This document shows, in pieces, positions 21,607-35,147 of a DNA stretch of 64,000 bases; the first letter of the stretch is position 1, and the number at the start of each line of letters is the position of its first letter. The notes beneath the pieces were generated by a model. The model searched no databases and was not told the DNA's origin. It saw only the letters and a program-made list of their open reading frames with translations. Position numbers and translations under genes: made by a program. Origin of the DNA: Sarcomyxa edulis. Lineage: Eukaryota > Basidiomycota > Agaricomycetes > Agaricales > Mycenaceae. The stretch lies in contig QUOL01000011.1 of the NCBI GenBank assembly GCA_009761415.1, positions 310,001 through 374,000 of the forward strand, read 5' to 3'.

Positions 21607-24600
21607 ATGCAGGCGACTCCAGGACCCACTTCGTCTCCACGCCAATCGGTGGCTCCTGCTACCGCGAGTTCACCAGGTCCTGAACCCGAGCCAGAGGAAC
21701 AAGAGTATCCAGACCCGCCCAAGAACAGGGACAGCGCCCCTTTTTCAGTTCTTTCAGCTCTCTTTGATAAGCTCCAGAATGAGAGAAAGCCAGAGCGCCG
21801 GAGAAAGATGTTAGATGTGTGGTTCACTGTGAGTGTTCTTGTGCCTCCCAATTGAACGCTACTAACTAGCATGTGCTGCAGAGATGGAGAGAACAGAAGG
21901 GATATAATTTGTATCCTGTACTACGTCTCATTCTGCCACAGGCACGTATATGTTTCTTGTCATTGCGGGATTAGCTGAACATGCTACAGAAAGATCGGGA
22001 ACGCTCGGTTTATGGACTTAAAGAGAAGAATCTGGCAAAAACGTACATCAAACTAATCCCTCTAGGAATGAAGGACCCCGACGCTATTCGGTTATTGAAC
22101 TGGAAGAGACCGACTGAGCGAGACGTATGTGACCTTGATTTTGTGGCGCATCTACCCTGACAGGCTGTTTGACTGATTGATGTGACAGAGAACTTCGGGA
22201 GACTTTCCGACTGTCTTGTACGAAGTCGTCAGTAAACGGAGTTCGGTCATCGAGGGCACACTCTCTATTGATGATTTGAACGATATCCTTGATGAACTAT
22301 CGAAGAACATGGGCAAGCAGTATGGCGCTTGTCTGTCCATCCCCAGAAGTAGGCTCACTGAGTGTAATCTTAGGGATAAACAATCTAAAATCATGCAACG
22401 CGTATACAACCGGACGACTCCCGAGGAGCAGCGATGGATAGTACGCATCATTCTCAAAGGTTTGTCTTCAGATTCCAGTGATATCTCTTCATACCCTCTC
22501 TGAGCGTCAGGAATCTTTCAGATATGAACATATCTGTGAAGGAGACCACCGTGTTCTCAGTATTTCATCCAGATGCCCAGGACTTGTACAATACCTGCTC
22601 GGACCTCAAGAAGGTAATATGGCAGCTCTGGGATCCTGCTCTACGACTCGGCGAAGATGTAAGACAACTCTAACTCTTCCTAGAATTCTACCGTAACCTC
22701 AAATTGCTTGAAGGACAAAGCAGTGCAGCTTTTCCGAGCCTTTGCGCCTATGCTGTGCAAACGGCCTACGCGGAAGATCGAAGAGACCGTCAGTGAGATG
22801 CCAGGGAAGTTCATTATCGAGGAGAAGCTAGACGGCGAGAGGATGCAGGTGCATAAAAGAGGGAATGAATTCTTCTATTGCTCCCGGTTCGTGTCATATC
22901 TTCAAGAAATTCCCTGATCTAACAAGATGATGTCGTAGGAAGGGAAAGGATTATACGTACCTATATGGGAAACATGTCGGTGTTGGGAGTTTGACACCGT
23001 ATATTGCCAAATGTTTCGACCCTAGGATCGATGAGTATGCGCTATTCGTTTCATCAACCTGCTTTTTGTGCCTAAATAATCAAATACTTGTCGCGGTAGG
23101 ATCATACTCGACGGAGAAATGCTCGTTTGGGATCCTATATCCGAGCGCAATCTGCCATTTGGAACGTTGAAGACGGCTGCGCTCGGTATGCTTCCACACA
23201 TACATATATATCATTGATTGAGTCTTGACTTCCTTGGTATCTAGACAGATCGAAGAAAGAGCATAACCCTCGCCCGTGCTGTGCGTACCCATGTCTTAAG
23301 GATCATATATGTTCGTCTACTGATCATCATGCACTCATTAGTTAAGGTCTTCGATATGCTATACCTGAACGGTAAACCTCTCCTCCAGATGTCAACCAAA
23401 AGCCGGAAAAAGAATCTCAAGAAGTATTTGACCGAGATCACTGGTCGCATCGAATTTGCTGTTGAGTATGAGGGAAAGACTGCCCTGGACATCAGACAAA
23501 GGATGGATGAAGTCATGGAAGCCAGGGGAGAGGGATTGGTGATCAAGCATCCAAATGCCCAGTATGTATTGAACGGTAGGAACAAGGATTGGATCAAAGT
23601 GAGTGGACCAGTATGTCTATCATTCGCGGTTCCTTAATCTCGACTCATTTAGGTAAAGCCGGAGTATATGGTACGTCGAGATCTTGTGGTTCTCTCGCCT
23701 CCAACTAATTTCTGGGATTTAGGATAACATGGGCGAAACGGTGGATGTTCTCGTAGTTGGTTCGATATTTTCATCTTGCTCTTGCCACTATATCCTTCTG
23801 ACCCCTCCTTATTCAAGCTGGCAACTACGGTAGCGGAAAGCGAGGTGGAGGTGTATCTACCCTCATTTGTGCGGTCCTGGACGATAGACACGTCGATATG
23901 GATGACGATGAGCCCAAGTGGGCCACCAGCTTTCTTTATATCGATTTTCATGTGCTGATGATGCTTTAGGTACAGTACATTCGTCCGTATAGGTACTGGA
24001 CTGTCGTTTGCGGACTATGTCTGGGTACGATCCAAGCCGTGGAAAACATGGGATCCCAAGAACCCACCTTCCTTTTTGCACACTGCAAACCGATCTCATG
24101 AGGATAAAGGAGATATCTACTTGGAGCCACAGGAGTGAGTCGCTGGAAGCAATTGATATTAGTGGTCCATTCGGTCTCATCACATCCCTTCTTGCTAGTT
24201 CCTTCATCATCAAAGTCAAGGCAGCTGAAATCGTAAGCACAGGTCAGTTCACCGCTGAAGTATCTGCGAAGAGGTTTTCTGAAGTACTTGTTAGATCAAT
24301 ACCATATAGGGTACACTATGCGTTTCCCTCGAGCGTTGTCTATCAGAGACGACCTCAGTATCGCTGATTGTGTTTCTGCGTCTGGTGTGTCTTGATCTTG
24401 ACTCATAATGACCGGGGTTCTAATCTCTCTTTGTACCGTAGCTGTATTGGAGAGTATGCGAACCGTTAAGAAAAGGAAGATGGAGAGTGACGCAGGGTAT
24501 GTTCGTTGTCATCTTCGTCTCTCAGTACAAGTCTGGACCGTGCGTTTAGAATGTCGAAGAAGAAACGGAAGACTACAGTCAAGAAGGTACACTTGGATTT

Positions 24601-26244
24601 CTTTACTTGTTGAAGTGCTGGTCATCTAAGGTGGTTTCTTTCCAGATTTCTGTGTTGCCAGAATACCAAGGACCGAAGTTGAAGAATGTCAAAGTCGAAA
24701 CACACCTATTCGATGGGATGAAATTCAGTATGTTGACGAAATCTTTTCTATTGTATCGGTCCGTTAGTTAATAACGAGTGCACAGTGGTTTCCTCGGACC
24801 CGAAGTCAAAGACGGGCGACAAGGACAAGAGAGAACTTATGACACTGTATATTCTCTATTGCTCATCATGAGAGACTTAACTTACGCTTGGTATGATATA
24901 GGATCCATGCCAATGGCGGGACTTGCGCTCAGGTTGCAACGAATCAGCCTCAACTCTTCGTCGTTTATGGAGGAAATACAATTCGTATGTTACCTCCTGG
25001 ATAGCGTATGCATAATGTCACTATTCTTATTGCGTTAATATCAAGCATACGATCTTCAGCTGTTGATCAACAAGAACGTCTATGACATCATCAAACCCCA
25101 GTGGATTCAGGACTCAGTGGCTCTCGGAGAGCTCGCCCCACTCAAGAAAAAGTACGGATCAAAACTTCTATCATTCTCATCCGCTAAAACTTATGTTCTT
25201 TACACAGATATTTCTTCCACGCAACCACAGAACGCGTGGAAACTGACGAATACAATATGGACGCTGACGAAGAGGATGCCACTTCAGATCATGCGGACGA
25301 GAGTCTTCCTGTCGCCGGGGGTAGTAAACAAGAACAGGATACGGAGGCTGTCAAGTCGGATGTTGAAACCAAGGCGGAGGAAATCGATCCCATACTTGCC
25401 GACTGGTTCAAAATTGACGAGAAGCCAAACCCATCAAATCCTGATTCGGGGAATGCTTCGGATACGGAGACGGAAAATGACTCCGATAATGCAGATGTTG
25501 GACCGGAGGAAGGAGATCTTGATGATGACTGGTTCAACGTGAGAACTACCATCAGCAGTGACTCCCATGTCGACGATGACCAGAAGGTCTGTGCATCCTT
25601 TTTGTTAATAAGCGATTTTTTTGACGAGAAACGCTAGGAGGAAGAAGCCAAGGACGTGAAGATGGGCGAGACCGATACGGCCATGGAATACGATCAGGAT
25701 CTTATCTTCAAACATCTGTAAGTTCGTCGTGTCCTTCATGCGACCTTGCCTGACTAGTTTGCAGATGTTTCTATCTTGATTCGCCCGACAATGCTCGAAA
25801 GAACGGAATGGCCGTAAAGTCGAAACGCGAGACCGATATCACTAACAGGTACGTCATGATATAGCCGTACATTCGTGTCTCAAACGAGTCTCACGCTGTG
25901 CTAGTTTTGCGGCATTGTCGACGATCATCACCGAAAACGGAGGGAAGATTGTTGATCTCGACGAACCTAAGCTGACACATATAGTGCTGGACAAACGAGA
26001 CGACAGTCGTCGGCTGGAGCTTATGAAGCGCACGGCAAAGTCAGTACATCCATTACACTGTTATGGACGGTCCTTACATGTGTCGTCACTTTAGGCCAAA
26101 ACGTCGACATCTCGTCATCTCAGACTTTTTGCAAGCTTGCCTGGATGAAGGTACATTACTTGACGAAGATGGTAAGCTGTTAGCGTCTTTCAGGAAGTTT
26201 ACAGAGCCTAACATGACTGGGCGTGTCCAGAATTTGCCCCATAG
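21607..26244 (+). CDS. LIG4: DNA ligase IV (non-homologous end joining)
   Basis: ATP-dependent ligase that seals double-strand breaks with its XRCC4/Lif1 partner in the nucleus. The N-terminal DNA-binding part includes FSVLSALFDKLQNERKPERRRKML and LIPLGMKDPDAIRLLNWKRP. Adenylation motif I is EEKLDGERMQ with the catalytic Lys (about 22822-22850). Motif III is ILDGEMLVWDP (about 23101-23135), IIIa is FDMLYLNG (23351-23375), IV is EGLVIKH and V is WIKVKPEYM. Two BRCT-like regions follow: one reading FVVYGGNT...IIKPQWIQDSV, and a C-terminal one reading ENGGKIVDLDEPKLTHIVLD and RHLVISDFLQACLDEGTLL. An acidic linker (about 25240-25700) separates them, where the XRCC4-binding element usually lies. 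Around 15-20 introns are inferred. The last exon is short (EFAP and a stop at 26242-26244). Confidence 0.93.
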
Positions 26245-26655
26245 ATACAGTCGAGAACCGGGTTTTTTTTGTATCTCGTAAATAAATGTATCGTATCTAC
26301 ATATGTACCATTATCTATCGAATGTGCTTGTATCTGTACTACAAAACGATGAAGACTCTTCGACGTCAAGATATTGCAAAGTGGATTCGAACTGGGTCAG
26401 GATTTTTTGCGATACGCGAGACTCATTTGATCACACCTCTTCCCCTTGTACATTTCAGTGGTCCCATCTGCTCGACTCATCTGCTTCAGTTACACGATAT
26501 TGCTCGATATCTCTCGATTTTATAGCTTTTTCTATCTATATCGTTGACGACCTCAACGGAATCTATACAGTCTACCACTTCATACTCCGCTTTTTTTCTT
26601 TTTTTTTGAGCTCAAATCGCCCGCCTAGTTTCCCAGCGACACCCTCGTGGTTATC
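26245..26655. other. Intergenic; promoter of the forkhead gene
   Basis: No gene seen. A T-rich run (about 26590-26606) and a pyrimidine-rich stretch precede the ATG at 26656. Confidence 0.4.
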
Positions 26656-29600
26656 ATGGCGGATACCCAGATTTCACCCATCTCCCAGTTACTGAGCTCG
26701 CTCGGTTTAACACGCGAAGATTTGCACAAACACAGTGACCAGATGCGACAATTTCTGACAGCGGAAGATTCGAACTCGCTACGCGTCCTCGACAACGTAA
26801 AAGCGGTTAGCGGGTCAAACACGATCTCTGACACTCGCCCAGGCTCTAAAGGCAGCACTTCTTCGCGATCCATGGCGCGTTCGATATCTAGAGCAAGCTC
26901 CATGTCGTTCCGCGACGCGTCCCCCCCAGCTACCCCAGTCAAACCCGAGCCTGTGGAAGGTGGCTTACCATTGCGCCGTATCGATAGCATGGAAGTAGTC
27001 ATCGAACGACAGCGGAGGCAGAATAGGAAGGAGAAGAAGGCCAGGAGAGAAAGGGAGCGAGGCACGGGAGGCTCCATGGGGCTGCCACCCCACCCCCCAT
27101 CACCTTCACCCACTAACGCGTCGCACACTGGCCTCAGCCTTGATTCCTTCATGAAATCACGCGACGGTCGACGTGTCACCGTAACAGGCGAGGATACTAA
27201 CGATGAAAGTGGTGTGTTGCAGGTACGTAGTCGTATTGAAAACGCGTGCCCGTTATGTTCAATTGATCGTGATGTGCGATAACCTTCCAGGCTAATTGGG
27301 CTTCTCTACCCCCTGTGACTCCGCAAAAAAATAATTACTATAGAGATCACACGAGTAAACCGTCTACTATACGGGCTCAGAAGGTTTGTGTTTCCTATCT
27401 TCTCCGATGGAGATCTGTGAACTTATTCCTTCGTAGGCTACCTTTTCTCCAAAGCATGAATCACCGACTCCTACTCAACAGGGCTACAGGTTGAAGATCG
27501 ATGATGAGCTACCTCTGCCCTCACCTCGGTTCAGGGATCTCCAGGCTTCTTCTCAGAACCCCATAACTCCTAAACATCGTCGCACCCAAGAATTAGCTGT
27601 GAAATCTCCCCTTCCTGGCTCGTCCCCTCCTACTTCGTCCCCTGTTTCGTCACCAGCCCGCGGGATCGTCAATCTCGTCTCTTCACCAGGCCCAATGGGA
27701 CCTCCCCCGTTAGAAGAGGAGTACGAGACTCTGCCGTATACATTACCTCCGGGGCCGTACTCGTCCAAGAAGCCTGATTTATCCTACGCTGCCCTTGTCG
27801 GCCAAGCTATCCTTTCTTCGCCGGAACATCGGTTGACTCTGCAAGAAATCTATGATTGGATGACCATCGTTTACCCGCACTTTAAACGTGGCGAGACCAC
27901 TTGGATGAATAGCATTCGACACGTGCTCAGCACCACAATCTGCTTCAGGAAAGTAACCAGAGAGCGATCGGTTGGGAGGACCTTGTGGGCAATTTGGGAC
28001 GAGGATCTAGAATGTTTCAAAGACGGAGGATTCCGCAAACAGTTCTGTGCCGATATGTGCGCCCAAATGGCAAAAGATAAGAGCAACAAAACTGCTAAAG
28101 GGAAGAAACGTTCTGCATTGGAAGTTGATGACGTTGCCGAGGCAGCAGGAAACTCTAGTGAGCCAAGGAAGCCAGTCAAACGAGCAAGGAAGGAGAAAGA
28201 GCCAGCAGCCTCTTCTGCCATGCCACTGTCTGCTGGGCCTACCTTCCATCCAACGTACATCATGCCCCCTCTAGGAATGGTTCATCATTCCCATTCGCTT
28301 CCCATATTTCCGCCCCCGAGGTCTATGGGACCACATCATCAACCTTATTATGAGACCTGTCTGTCTCAACCGATGCCTGTAGAAGTCATCTTCCCACCAT
28401 TGCCTCCGTCGTCTGCGTATCATCGGTTGCCCACCAGTGTCTCATCTGCTTCTGCTTCTGCGTCCGCCTCGGTATCTGATGGGGCGACTGGCACTGATTC
28501 GGACTCCTCACCTGTGCTGCTGTCGTACCCAGCGCCCTCTTCAGCGTCCTCTTCGTCCGTCCCTGACTTGGTCCCTCATAGCAGCTCGTCAAGCCCGCCA
28601 GACTCTATGCCACCTACAAGCGAGATGGACTTGAGCCACGACCATCATAATAACACCGACCATACTGAGGCCTCTAGAGCCACTTGTCAAGTCAACAACA
28701 CTGCCGTTCAAGTTCAAGATATCGATGATGATGATATGGATGACGACGATGGAGTGTTCAATACTTCGGTGCTTGGTCCTGTCCAGTTCTGGGGGGACAC
28801 CACTCCGAGAACTCCAACTTTGCCCGATGCGTTGGAACCAGGTATAACCCTGTTAAATTATGACTACGGGTTTGGCAAAGCTCCAGAGGAACAGACATCT
28901 TCGCAGCATGGTAAGAAAGCTGTGAAGAATAAGACGAAACGGAAGCAGGAAAAAGCTCCCTCCAAGGTCTGTCCTCTTGTTCCCCATGAACCAGAACACG
29001 CCTTAACATACCTCTCTCATTCTCAGAAGGCTCTGGCTCTTCCGCCTATGCCTACCTCTCCAACTTTAGCCCGAAGAGCTGCTGCTGTCGCTTCATCGTC
29101 GAAGTCGTCTAACAAGGTTGCACGGACCTCTCCCAGTCCTACACATACGACTTCCCAACGTCCTTCGACACCTACTTCACAAATTGAGACTCACACAGGT
29201 CCGTACATACCTTCTACACCTCCTCGAAAGAACCGTGAGCTGCAAATCTCAGCCATACGTACCCCACTATCGCACAAAGGCCTGCACATGAGTCCAACCG
29301 CGAGTTTGGCGCATTACAAATCGCATTTAGATCCTCCGCCTATCGCTGGTCCCAGTGGTAGCGGTGGTGATGACGAATACAAAGGCGGCAAAGATGATGA
29401 GTTGATGCGAACTCCGTCCCGGAAACGTACCACATCAACTCCAGGGGCCTTCCAGCCTGTCACTCCCAAGAGACAATCGGCTACGAACGGAAATGCAAGT
29501 GAATCGCCTTTCCGGACTCCTTCTTCGGCTTCTGCTTCCGGGTTCGCGTTCGGTTTTATGGGGCAGTCGCCGTTCCGGACGCCTGGCTCACGGGGGATAT

Positions 29601-29770
29601 TCGACCCGCATGATCCTGGGGCATTGCTTGATGAAGAGTTGAGCAGGATGGGGGCAGCGGGGCACGGGGACAGCCCTGCCGGACTGTTTGGAAGGGGTAA
29701 AGGAGCTCTCCTATACGAGAGTCCGAACCCGCTCGAGACTAGTCCTGGGACATGGAAACGGTGGTGGTGA
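26656..29770 (+). CDS. Forkhead transcription factor (Hcm1/Sep1-like size and layout)
   Basis: A nuclear DNA-binding regulator; fungal forkheads mostly drive cell-cycle genes. The N-terminus begins MADTQISPISQLLSSLGLTRED, then a basic stretch (ERQRRQNRKEKKARRERER). Two introns (about 27222-27289 and 27384-27435) are inferred. The forkhead domain lies near 27770-28050: KKPDLSYAALVGQAIL, RLTLQEIYDWM, FKRGETTWMNSIRHVLS, CFRKV and GRTLWAIWDED. The recognition helix keeps N-S-I-R-H. However, the next base-contact region reads V-L-S-T-T where classical members have S/N-L-S-F/L-N. The roughly 550-residue C-terminal region is Ser/Pro-rich with many Ser-Pro/Thr-Pro sites (SPFRTPSSASAS, SPFRTPGSRG), as expected for CDK-regulated forkheads. 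Target genes cannot be inferred. Confidence 0.88.
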
Positions 29771-29981
29771 TGACAATGACGATCAGTTTTGATTATATGT
29801 TTTATAGTTTCTATCCTCTATGTAAATGTGCTTATTTTTTGTCTTTCGAGCTTGGGTTATCCGTTTCGTGGTATCGTAGTACCGTAGTATACGTAAGATT
29901 GTAACATAGTTGATTGTAGTCGGTTGCTTGGTCAAGACGTGTGTTCCAAACAGATAAGATTATTGTAAGTATCTACAATGT

Positions 29982-31326
29982 TTACAGTGGCACCCCATTC
30001 CGCAAACGATGAGATATCACGTCGACAACCAAGCCGGCTAGAATCACCTTTCCGATATTCGGAGTCCTCAAAAAGTACCTCTTGCACTGCTCCGGTACGT
30101 CGAGATCGGTCTTCCACAACGGTGGGAGAAGCATCACCGCGGCTATCGCGACTCCGGTGTAGAACGGCATTCCTTGTCCGTTCACCCAACCGCCGTAACT
30201 CAAGAGCCCCAGGAATCCGAAGGCGGTCACCGTGCATACAGGTATCGTATAGCCCCGGAGAAGAAGGGCAGGCGAATACAACCCAATCCTAGCATCATCC
30301 ACCTTGTCCTATAGATAAAAATGAATATTGGTCTCGGAGCCGAAGACAAAGATGTAAGAATCACTGACCTGGTGCTGATATACAATCTCGTAAGTAAGAG
30401 TCCACAGGATTCCGCTTATGTATACGGGGAGCAGTGTCTCCCATGGAATGTTTTCTTCCAGAGTGACTTCGCTCCATCCCATGAATACGCCTACTTTAAA
30501 CATGATACCCTGGACTTATGGATGAATATGTATACAGGTTGAGTGGTTGAAATAAGTACTTACCAAGGGAATGGGCGCAAGATTCGTCCAACGCTAAGCA
30601 TCAAAAAGAGCGCGTTAGCATGCAGGGCGGAATCTTCATAAGAATTCAAGAGCTTTACCTTGCAAGTTGGATACGCGAGATACACAGGGAAGATCATCAT
30701 AGCTATACGGAGTCTGTTTTTTTGGAATCGACGTGAATGAACCGAAACGACCGATAAACCACAGAATATCTCACGCAGTGGGACTGATGACAGTCACGGC
30801 CAAACATGCTCCTACGACGACTTGCATTGCAAAGAAAAGCCACGCTCGTTCGAGTGATATAGCACCCCTGGGTATAGCGCGGTTCTTGGTGCGCTGAACA
30901 AGAGCGTCAACGTCGTAGTCGAGTAGGTCGTCGATGGTCATTATCTAGAATTGAACGGTTAGCGAATGCCCACATCCTAATCGTTGATGCTTACGAGAGA
31001 CTGGATGCCGAAACATAGTGGTACATATATAGAGGCACGTATGATGCAGTCTAGAAGTTTAATTTGAGGCTCATGGTGGTAGGTCATCATCATAGACCAC
31101 GCTGGACGAGAAGTCGAGAATAGGTTAACCAAGCAACAGGTGGAAGAGTTGGTGGACACCCACCAGTAGGCAACCATATGACCCAGAAGCCCATATTATC
31201 GAATAGACGGCACAACTCCCAGCATGCTTGGAGTTCTTCGTCCGTAGGGAGAGCTAGTAGGTGTCCTATAGGTTTCGCCACGGTCTCAGCTTTAGGCGAG
31301 TCCTTTGTGGAGTTGGCAGATGACAT
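29982..31326 (-). CDS. UbiA-type aromatic prenyltransferase, copy A
   Basis: An integral membrane enzyme that transfers a polyprenyl group to an aromatic acceptor. The minus-strand ATG is at 31324-31326 (MSSANSTKDS). Exons read ELQACWELCRLFDNMGFWVIWLP, AWSMMMTYH, then the first Asp-rich motif TIDDLLDYDVDALVQRTKNR (about 30880-30940). RWTNLAPIPLG and GVFMGWSEVTLEENIPW follow. The second motif YQHQDKVDDARIGLYSPALLL spans an intron near 30303-30368. The last exon carries hydrophobic helices and ends RNGVPL with a stop at 29982-29984. COQ2 has the same two-motif layout, but the first motif lacks the usual leading Asn and a close paralogue sits nearby. A specialised-metabolism enzyme is therefore more likely than ubiquinone synthesis. 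About seven introns are inferred. Confidence 0.85.
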
Positions 31327-33093
31327 GATAAAGATGGGTCTCAAAATCTTCCAGTTAATGAGTTCTTTTGAGCTGAAATATCGTGTGTGGATTCATTGCC
31401 ACTCCGAAATTTTTCATCTGATATTGGTACGCGTGTCATCTTTCCCAAACGAAAGATGGGAGGTACTGCCTATAGGTTCATTGAGATGCGCGTCCATAGA
31501 CTCATCAGAAGGGGCAAGATTCGAGGCCACTCGGGAACAAAGTCGAACATAACATGATCATGATAGGGCGGTTGATCGATGATCGATGATCTGTTACAAT
31601 GTTAGCTGTGTGAGTGTCACAGCCATACGCGGCAGATCGTCCGCCACGTCGTCCTCCCTGCGTTGTCGTTCAAACTTGAGCGCGGAGTGCTGTGAGACCC
31701 TGCTATGGAATGGGTCTTGAACGGTGCTGTAGCTGGCTAATAGTTCCGGTACATCAGAATCAAGCTTCAACAAACATCTGTTATCGTAGGCCCCATTCTA
31801 ACCGGAGTGCTCCTAATCTTGGTTGCATCATTCGTTCAACGCTCAATCGGAACCGCTCGTAGATGCACAACTCCTGATCACTTCGGTTCCTTCCATCTCA
31901 GCTTCGGACGACATAACACAACTCACAAATGCATCCTGCACCGATTGGCGTTCTTGCATCCGTTCTTGATCCTCTTTCAAACGATGAATTTTTCGTGGGC
32001 GCTTGTAGGCGCTCGTGTAATAGGGCTACCATCTCGGCGCTACCGGTCAACGAAACATATCTCCGCTGGTTTGAATTGGTGCCGGTGCGCTTCCTATTCC
32101 GAAGGATCTCATGACCAGGTCAGAATCAGAAGTTCAAGACTGTCAGTCGCAGACTTCGGTCTGCAGGCACAGAGGCAACTTCCCACCAATGACCACCGCC
32201 CGAAACCAGACTGTCGAGACAAGGGCTATAGTCGGACTCCCAAAATCCCAATCCTAGCCAAACGAGATCTTTGTCTTCCACCACCGGTGATTAACGCAAT
32301 GACCTTGTGACCCTGAGCATCGATATAGTCCCATCTTCAATCTTGGGACGCGTTGAAGTACTCCCGCAACATGCTCGTCAATAAAAATTCCCACTCGTAC
32401 CTTGTGTCTACAATTCTGATGAGAGGGGCAGAACATTCTGTTCCGAAGGTTTGTTCATTGTCAGGTAAGCTCGAACTATCGGACAAGGTGATTGCAATGT
32501 TCACAAAGGCTATAGGATGGTTTCCTGATCGTTCGATTTTTTTTCTCAGCGTACTGAGGCAACTTTGGATCGTGTACGATTTCAGGAAAGGCACTCCCGT
32601 TCAAAACTCAAATCCCCGACTGCAGGAACCCATACCGAAGATCTGATATGTCAGTGACCTGATGCGAGGATGAGTTATGTTCATGCACGGTTTACCCGCT
32701 CACTTCAAGTTGACTTCAAACTGGGTACCTTGACTAAGTTGACTTTGGAGTCTACCGATCTGGGGGAGGACTTTGGAGGACTGGGCCCTCGAGGTTCTTC
32801 CGGACTCAGTAGGAGACAGTTTGGATCAAAAATGATTTCCGTCTCAAACTCCGTCCAGACTTTGGCTTTTCGTTCGAAAACTTATCTGACACAGATGGCG
32901 CACCGTACGGAGTGGGTTTAGATGATGCGATAGTTCCCGTTCAACATGCATTTGGGGGTATAATCGGACACTCGAGACTTGATCTTCAGAATCCTGTTCG
33001 CCCAATCCACCGAGATATATAGGAACGTTATTAGGGAACTCACAACTCTTCCATACCCTTCCTTCATTCACATCCGGCGGGCTTTCATGAATC
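31327..33093. other. Spacer between divergent UbiA-A and DUF6533-A
   Basis: About 1.8 kb with no convincing gene. Open frames here (for example 31807-32310 plus, 32844-33152 minus) show no domain. I also found no similarity by eye with the equivalent spacer of the mirror copy at 42183-43337. Confidence 0.4.
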
Positions 33094-35147
33094 ATGTCTG
33101 ACGATCTGAACGACTCGATAGTCTCCTTGGGATTTGATCTGTAAGTACGCAATCGTACATATCACCGCTTCTACGTTGACATCAACGTTAATAAATCGGC
33201 GATCCAGCTTTGCTATGAAGGTGCGAATTTCATTGATACTGCTCTCAGAGCCTCTACAAATCATAATTTACATCTACGGACAGTTGTACTGGGTGGCCAT
33301 CTCAGTACTCTGGGTCATTGAATATTTCCAGACATTGGAAGATGAAGTCAAATTTGCTTGGACAGGCAGGAAAACTCTAGGTTCACAATCTTCTCACTGG
33401 CATGCTACGATGTTTTGGCGATACTGACGTTTTGTTACTCTAGTTTTCTATCTCTACTTGATAGTAAGCATTGGACCTTGGAACGCCTCGTGGAGAGGCG
33501 GACTGACGAAAGACCTTCTGCCAGAATCGATATTTCCCCTTCTATGTGATCGTGATCACTTTTGTTGGTTCGTGAATCTCACGAACCTTTCGTAATTCCG
33601 TGCACTAACCCTCTATCTCTGTCCAGCGTATTTTTCCAAGTCGTTCACATCAGAAGTACGCTCTTGCAAAATATATATACATGCAGTGAGAGCCTACTCA
33701 GATTCATCCCTTTGTGCAGGTGTCGGTGCTTGTGTACTCCTATCTCAACAAACCATGAACTGACTAATTGCCCTTCGATTTTCAAACAAATTCTTTCTTT
33801 TGTGTTCGAAATATAGCTGCTCTCGGTATGGCTTCATGGAGACTTTCGAAACCATGATCCTGACAACCGTAGCCGAAATTTTCTTAACCCTTCGGTACGT
33901 GCATCGATATCAATACATACAGCTTTCAAGTTCTGACTGTCTACACCGAAGTGTCTACGCCTTGGCGAAAAAACACAAGTCGGTCTTGTTTGTGTCGGGA
34001 AGTATCCAGGTGTGGCAGTGGGCGATTGGCGTCTATTCAATTACCCAAACGTCCAAAGGCACGGACCTTCCCGCTGTTCTGCTCTCTCGTCGTGCGGATT
34101 TGCCTCCCCTGCCGACTCTTCCTAGTATCGATCCATACCATTGTGAGCTCCAGTCATCTTTTACTTCTACTGGTTTCTCGTTCAGTGACCGTTGTTTGTT
34201 TCGCTACAGTGTGTATCTCTATTGCAACGCTCAGTGTGTAAGTAGATGTTGCACTCGTTTCTCGTCTTTCTCAGTCTGGATGCTCACGAATCTCTCTCTC
34301 GCCACATTTACAATCACAGGAAACCATGGGTCGAAGCATACCTCTACCTCTCACTCACTTTCGATGCATTGGCATTCACGTCCTTGCTATTCCTAACAAT
34401 GCGAGCCTCACGACTACATTATCTCAGTCGGATGATCAAGGTCATCCGGAATGACGGAATTTCGGTGGGTTTCCTTTCCAGGTCTTATTCCAGTCCAATG
34501 CATATCGGATTCGCATTCGAAGGGTCTAGGAGCTGACTCTGACTCTTGGGCTGGCACAGTACTTTTTTGTTCTTTTCTCGTCCAATCTCATATGGCTCTT
34601 GCTGCTTCTCTATGCACGTGTGAGTTGGCGTTCCATTCCATTCCATTCCACTCCTTCGTACCACGTATTCTTACTTTTCTTACTCATGCACTCCTACTCA
34701 TCTCATCGCAGCCTGGACTCAAATTCATCCATAACGAGTGAGTTCCTGAGATGTCACGGTACAGATGAGTTCCGATCATAGCTGAAAGCTGACTGTTCTC
34801 TTCCCTCGTCTTCTCCTTCTCTTTCTCCTTCCCCTTACTCACATCAGACCTGCAATGATGTACGTCAATCTCCATTCTGGTTATGTTATCATTCCAACCA
34901 GACTTTTAACACCAACAGAATATCCTCCATCATGATCAATCGTATAACCCTGAATCTAAAACGCGCCAGCCTCGAGGAATCGATTACTGCTCTTCCGTGG
35001 GGTCTGAAAACGTTCGAAGATAAACCTGGGGATGACACCCGGGACACTGGCAGCTCTTTCCCTCTACGTGATATCGAGTTGACCAGGGCGAAAGGAGGAA
35101 GGGATTCGGATGAGGGGGGTGTTTCTCGAGATTCTCGTTCAAGATGA
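33094..35147 (+). CDS. DUF6533-type multi-pass membrane protein, copy A
   Basis: DUF6533 marks a large Agaricomycete family of seven-helix-like membrane proteins of unknown function. The start at 33094 gives MSDDLNDSIVSLGFDL. A 13-nt microexon (33208-33220) gives FAMK, followed by LYWVAISVLWVIEYFQTLEDEVKFAW, the family's signature helix and acidic-W motif. Later exons read NRYFPFYVIVITF, AYFSKSFTS, CSRYGFMETFETMI then LTTVAEIFLTLR and VYALAKKHKSVLFVSGSIQV. Then come KPWVEAYLYLSLTFDALAF, MIKVIRNDGIS and YFFVLFSSNLIWLLLLLYAR. The cytosolic tail carries MINRITLNLKRASLEESITA. It ends at 35147. About ten introns, one with a (TTCCA)4 run (34631-34650). Exon borders are inferred by matching copy B exon for exon. 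Confidence 0.78.

Noticed and set aside
27871..28263. 130-codon minus-strand frame over the forkhead domain
   Set aside because: Antisense to a clearly conserved domain; no independent support.
31807..32310. 167-codon frame in the spacer of cassette A
   Set aside because: No recognisable domain and no match by eye in the mirror-image spacer of cassette B.
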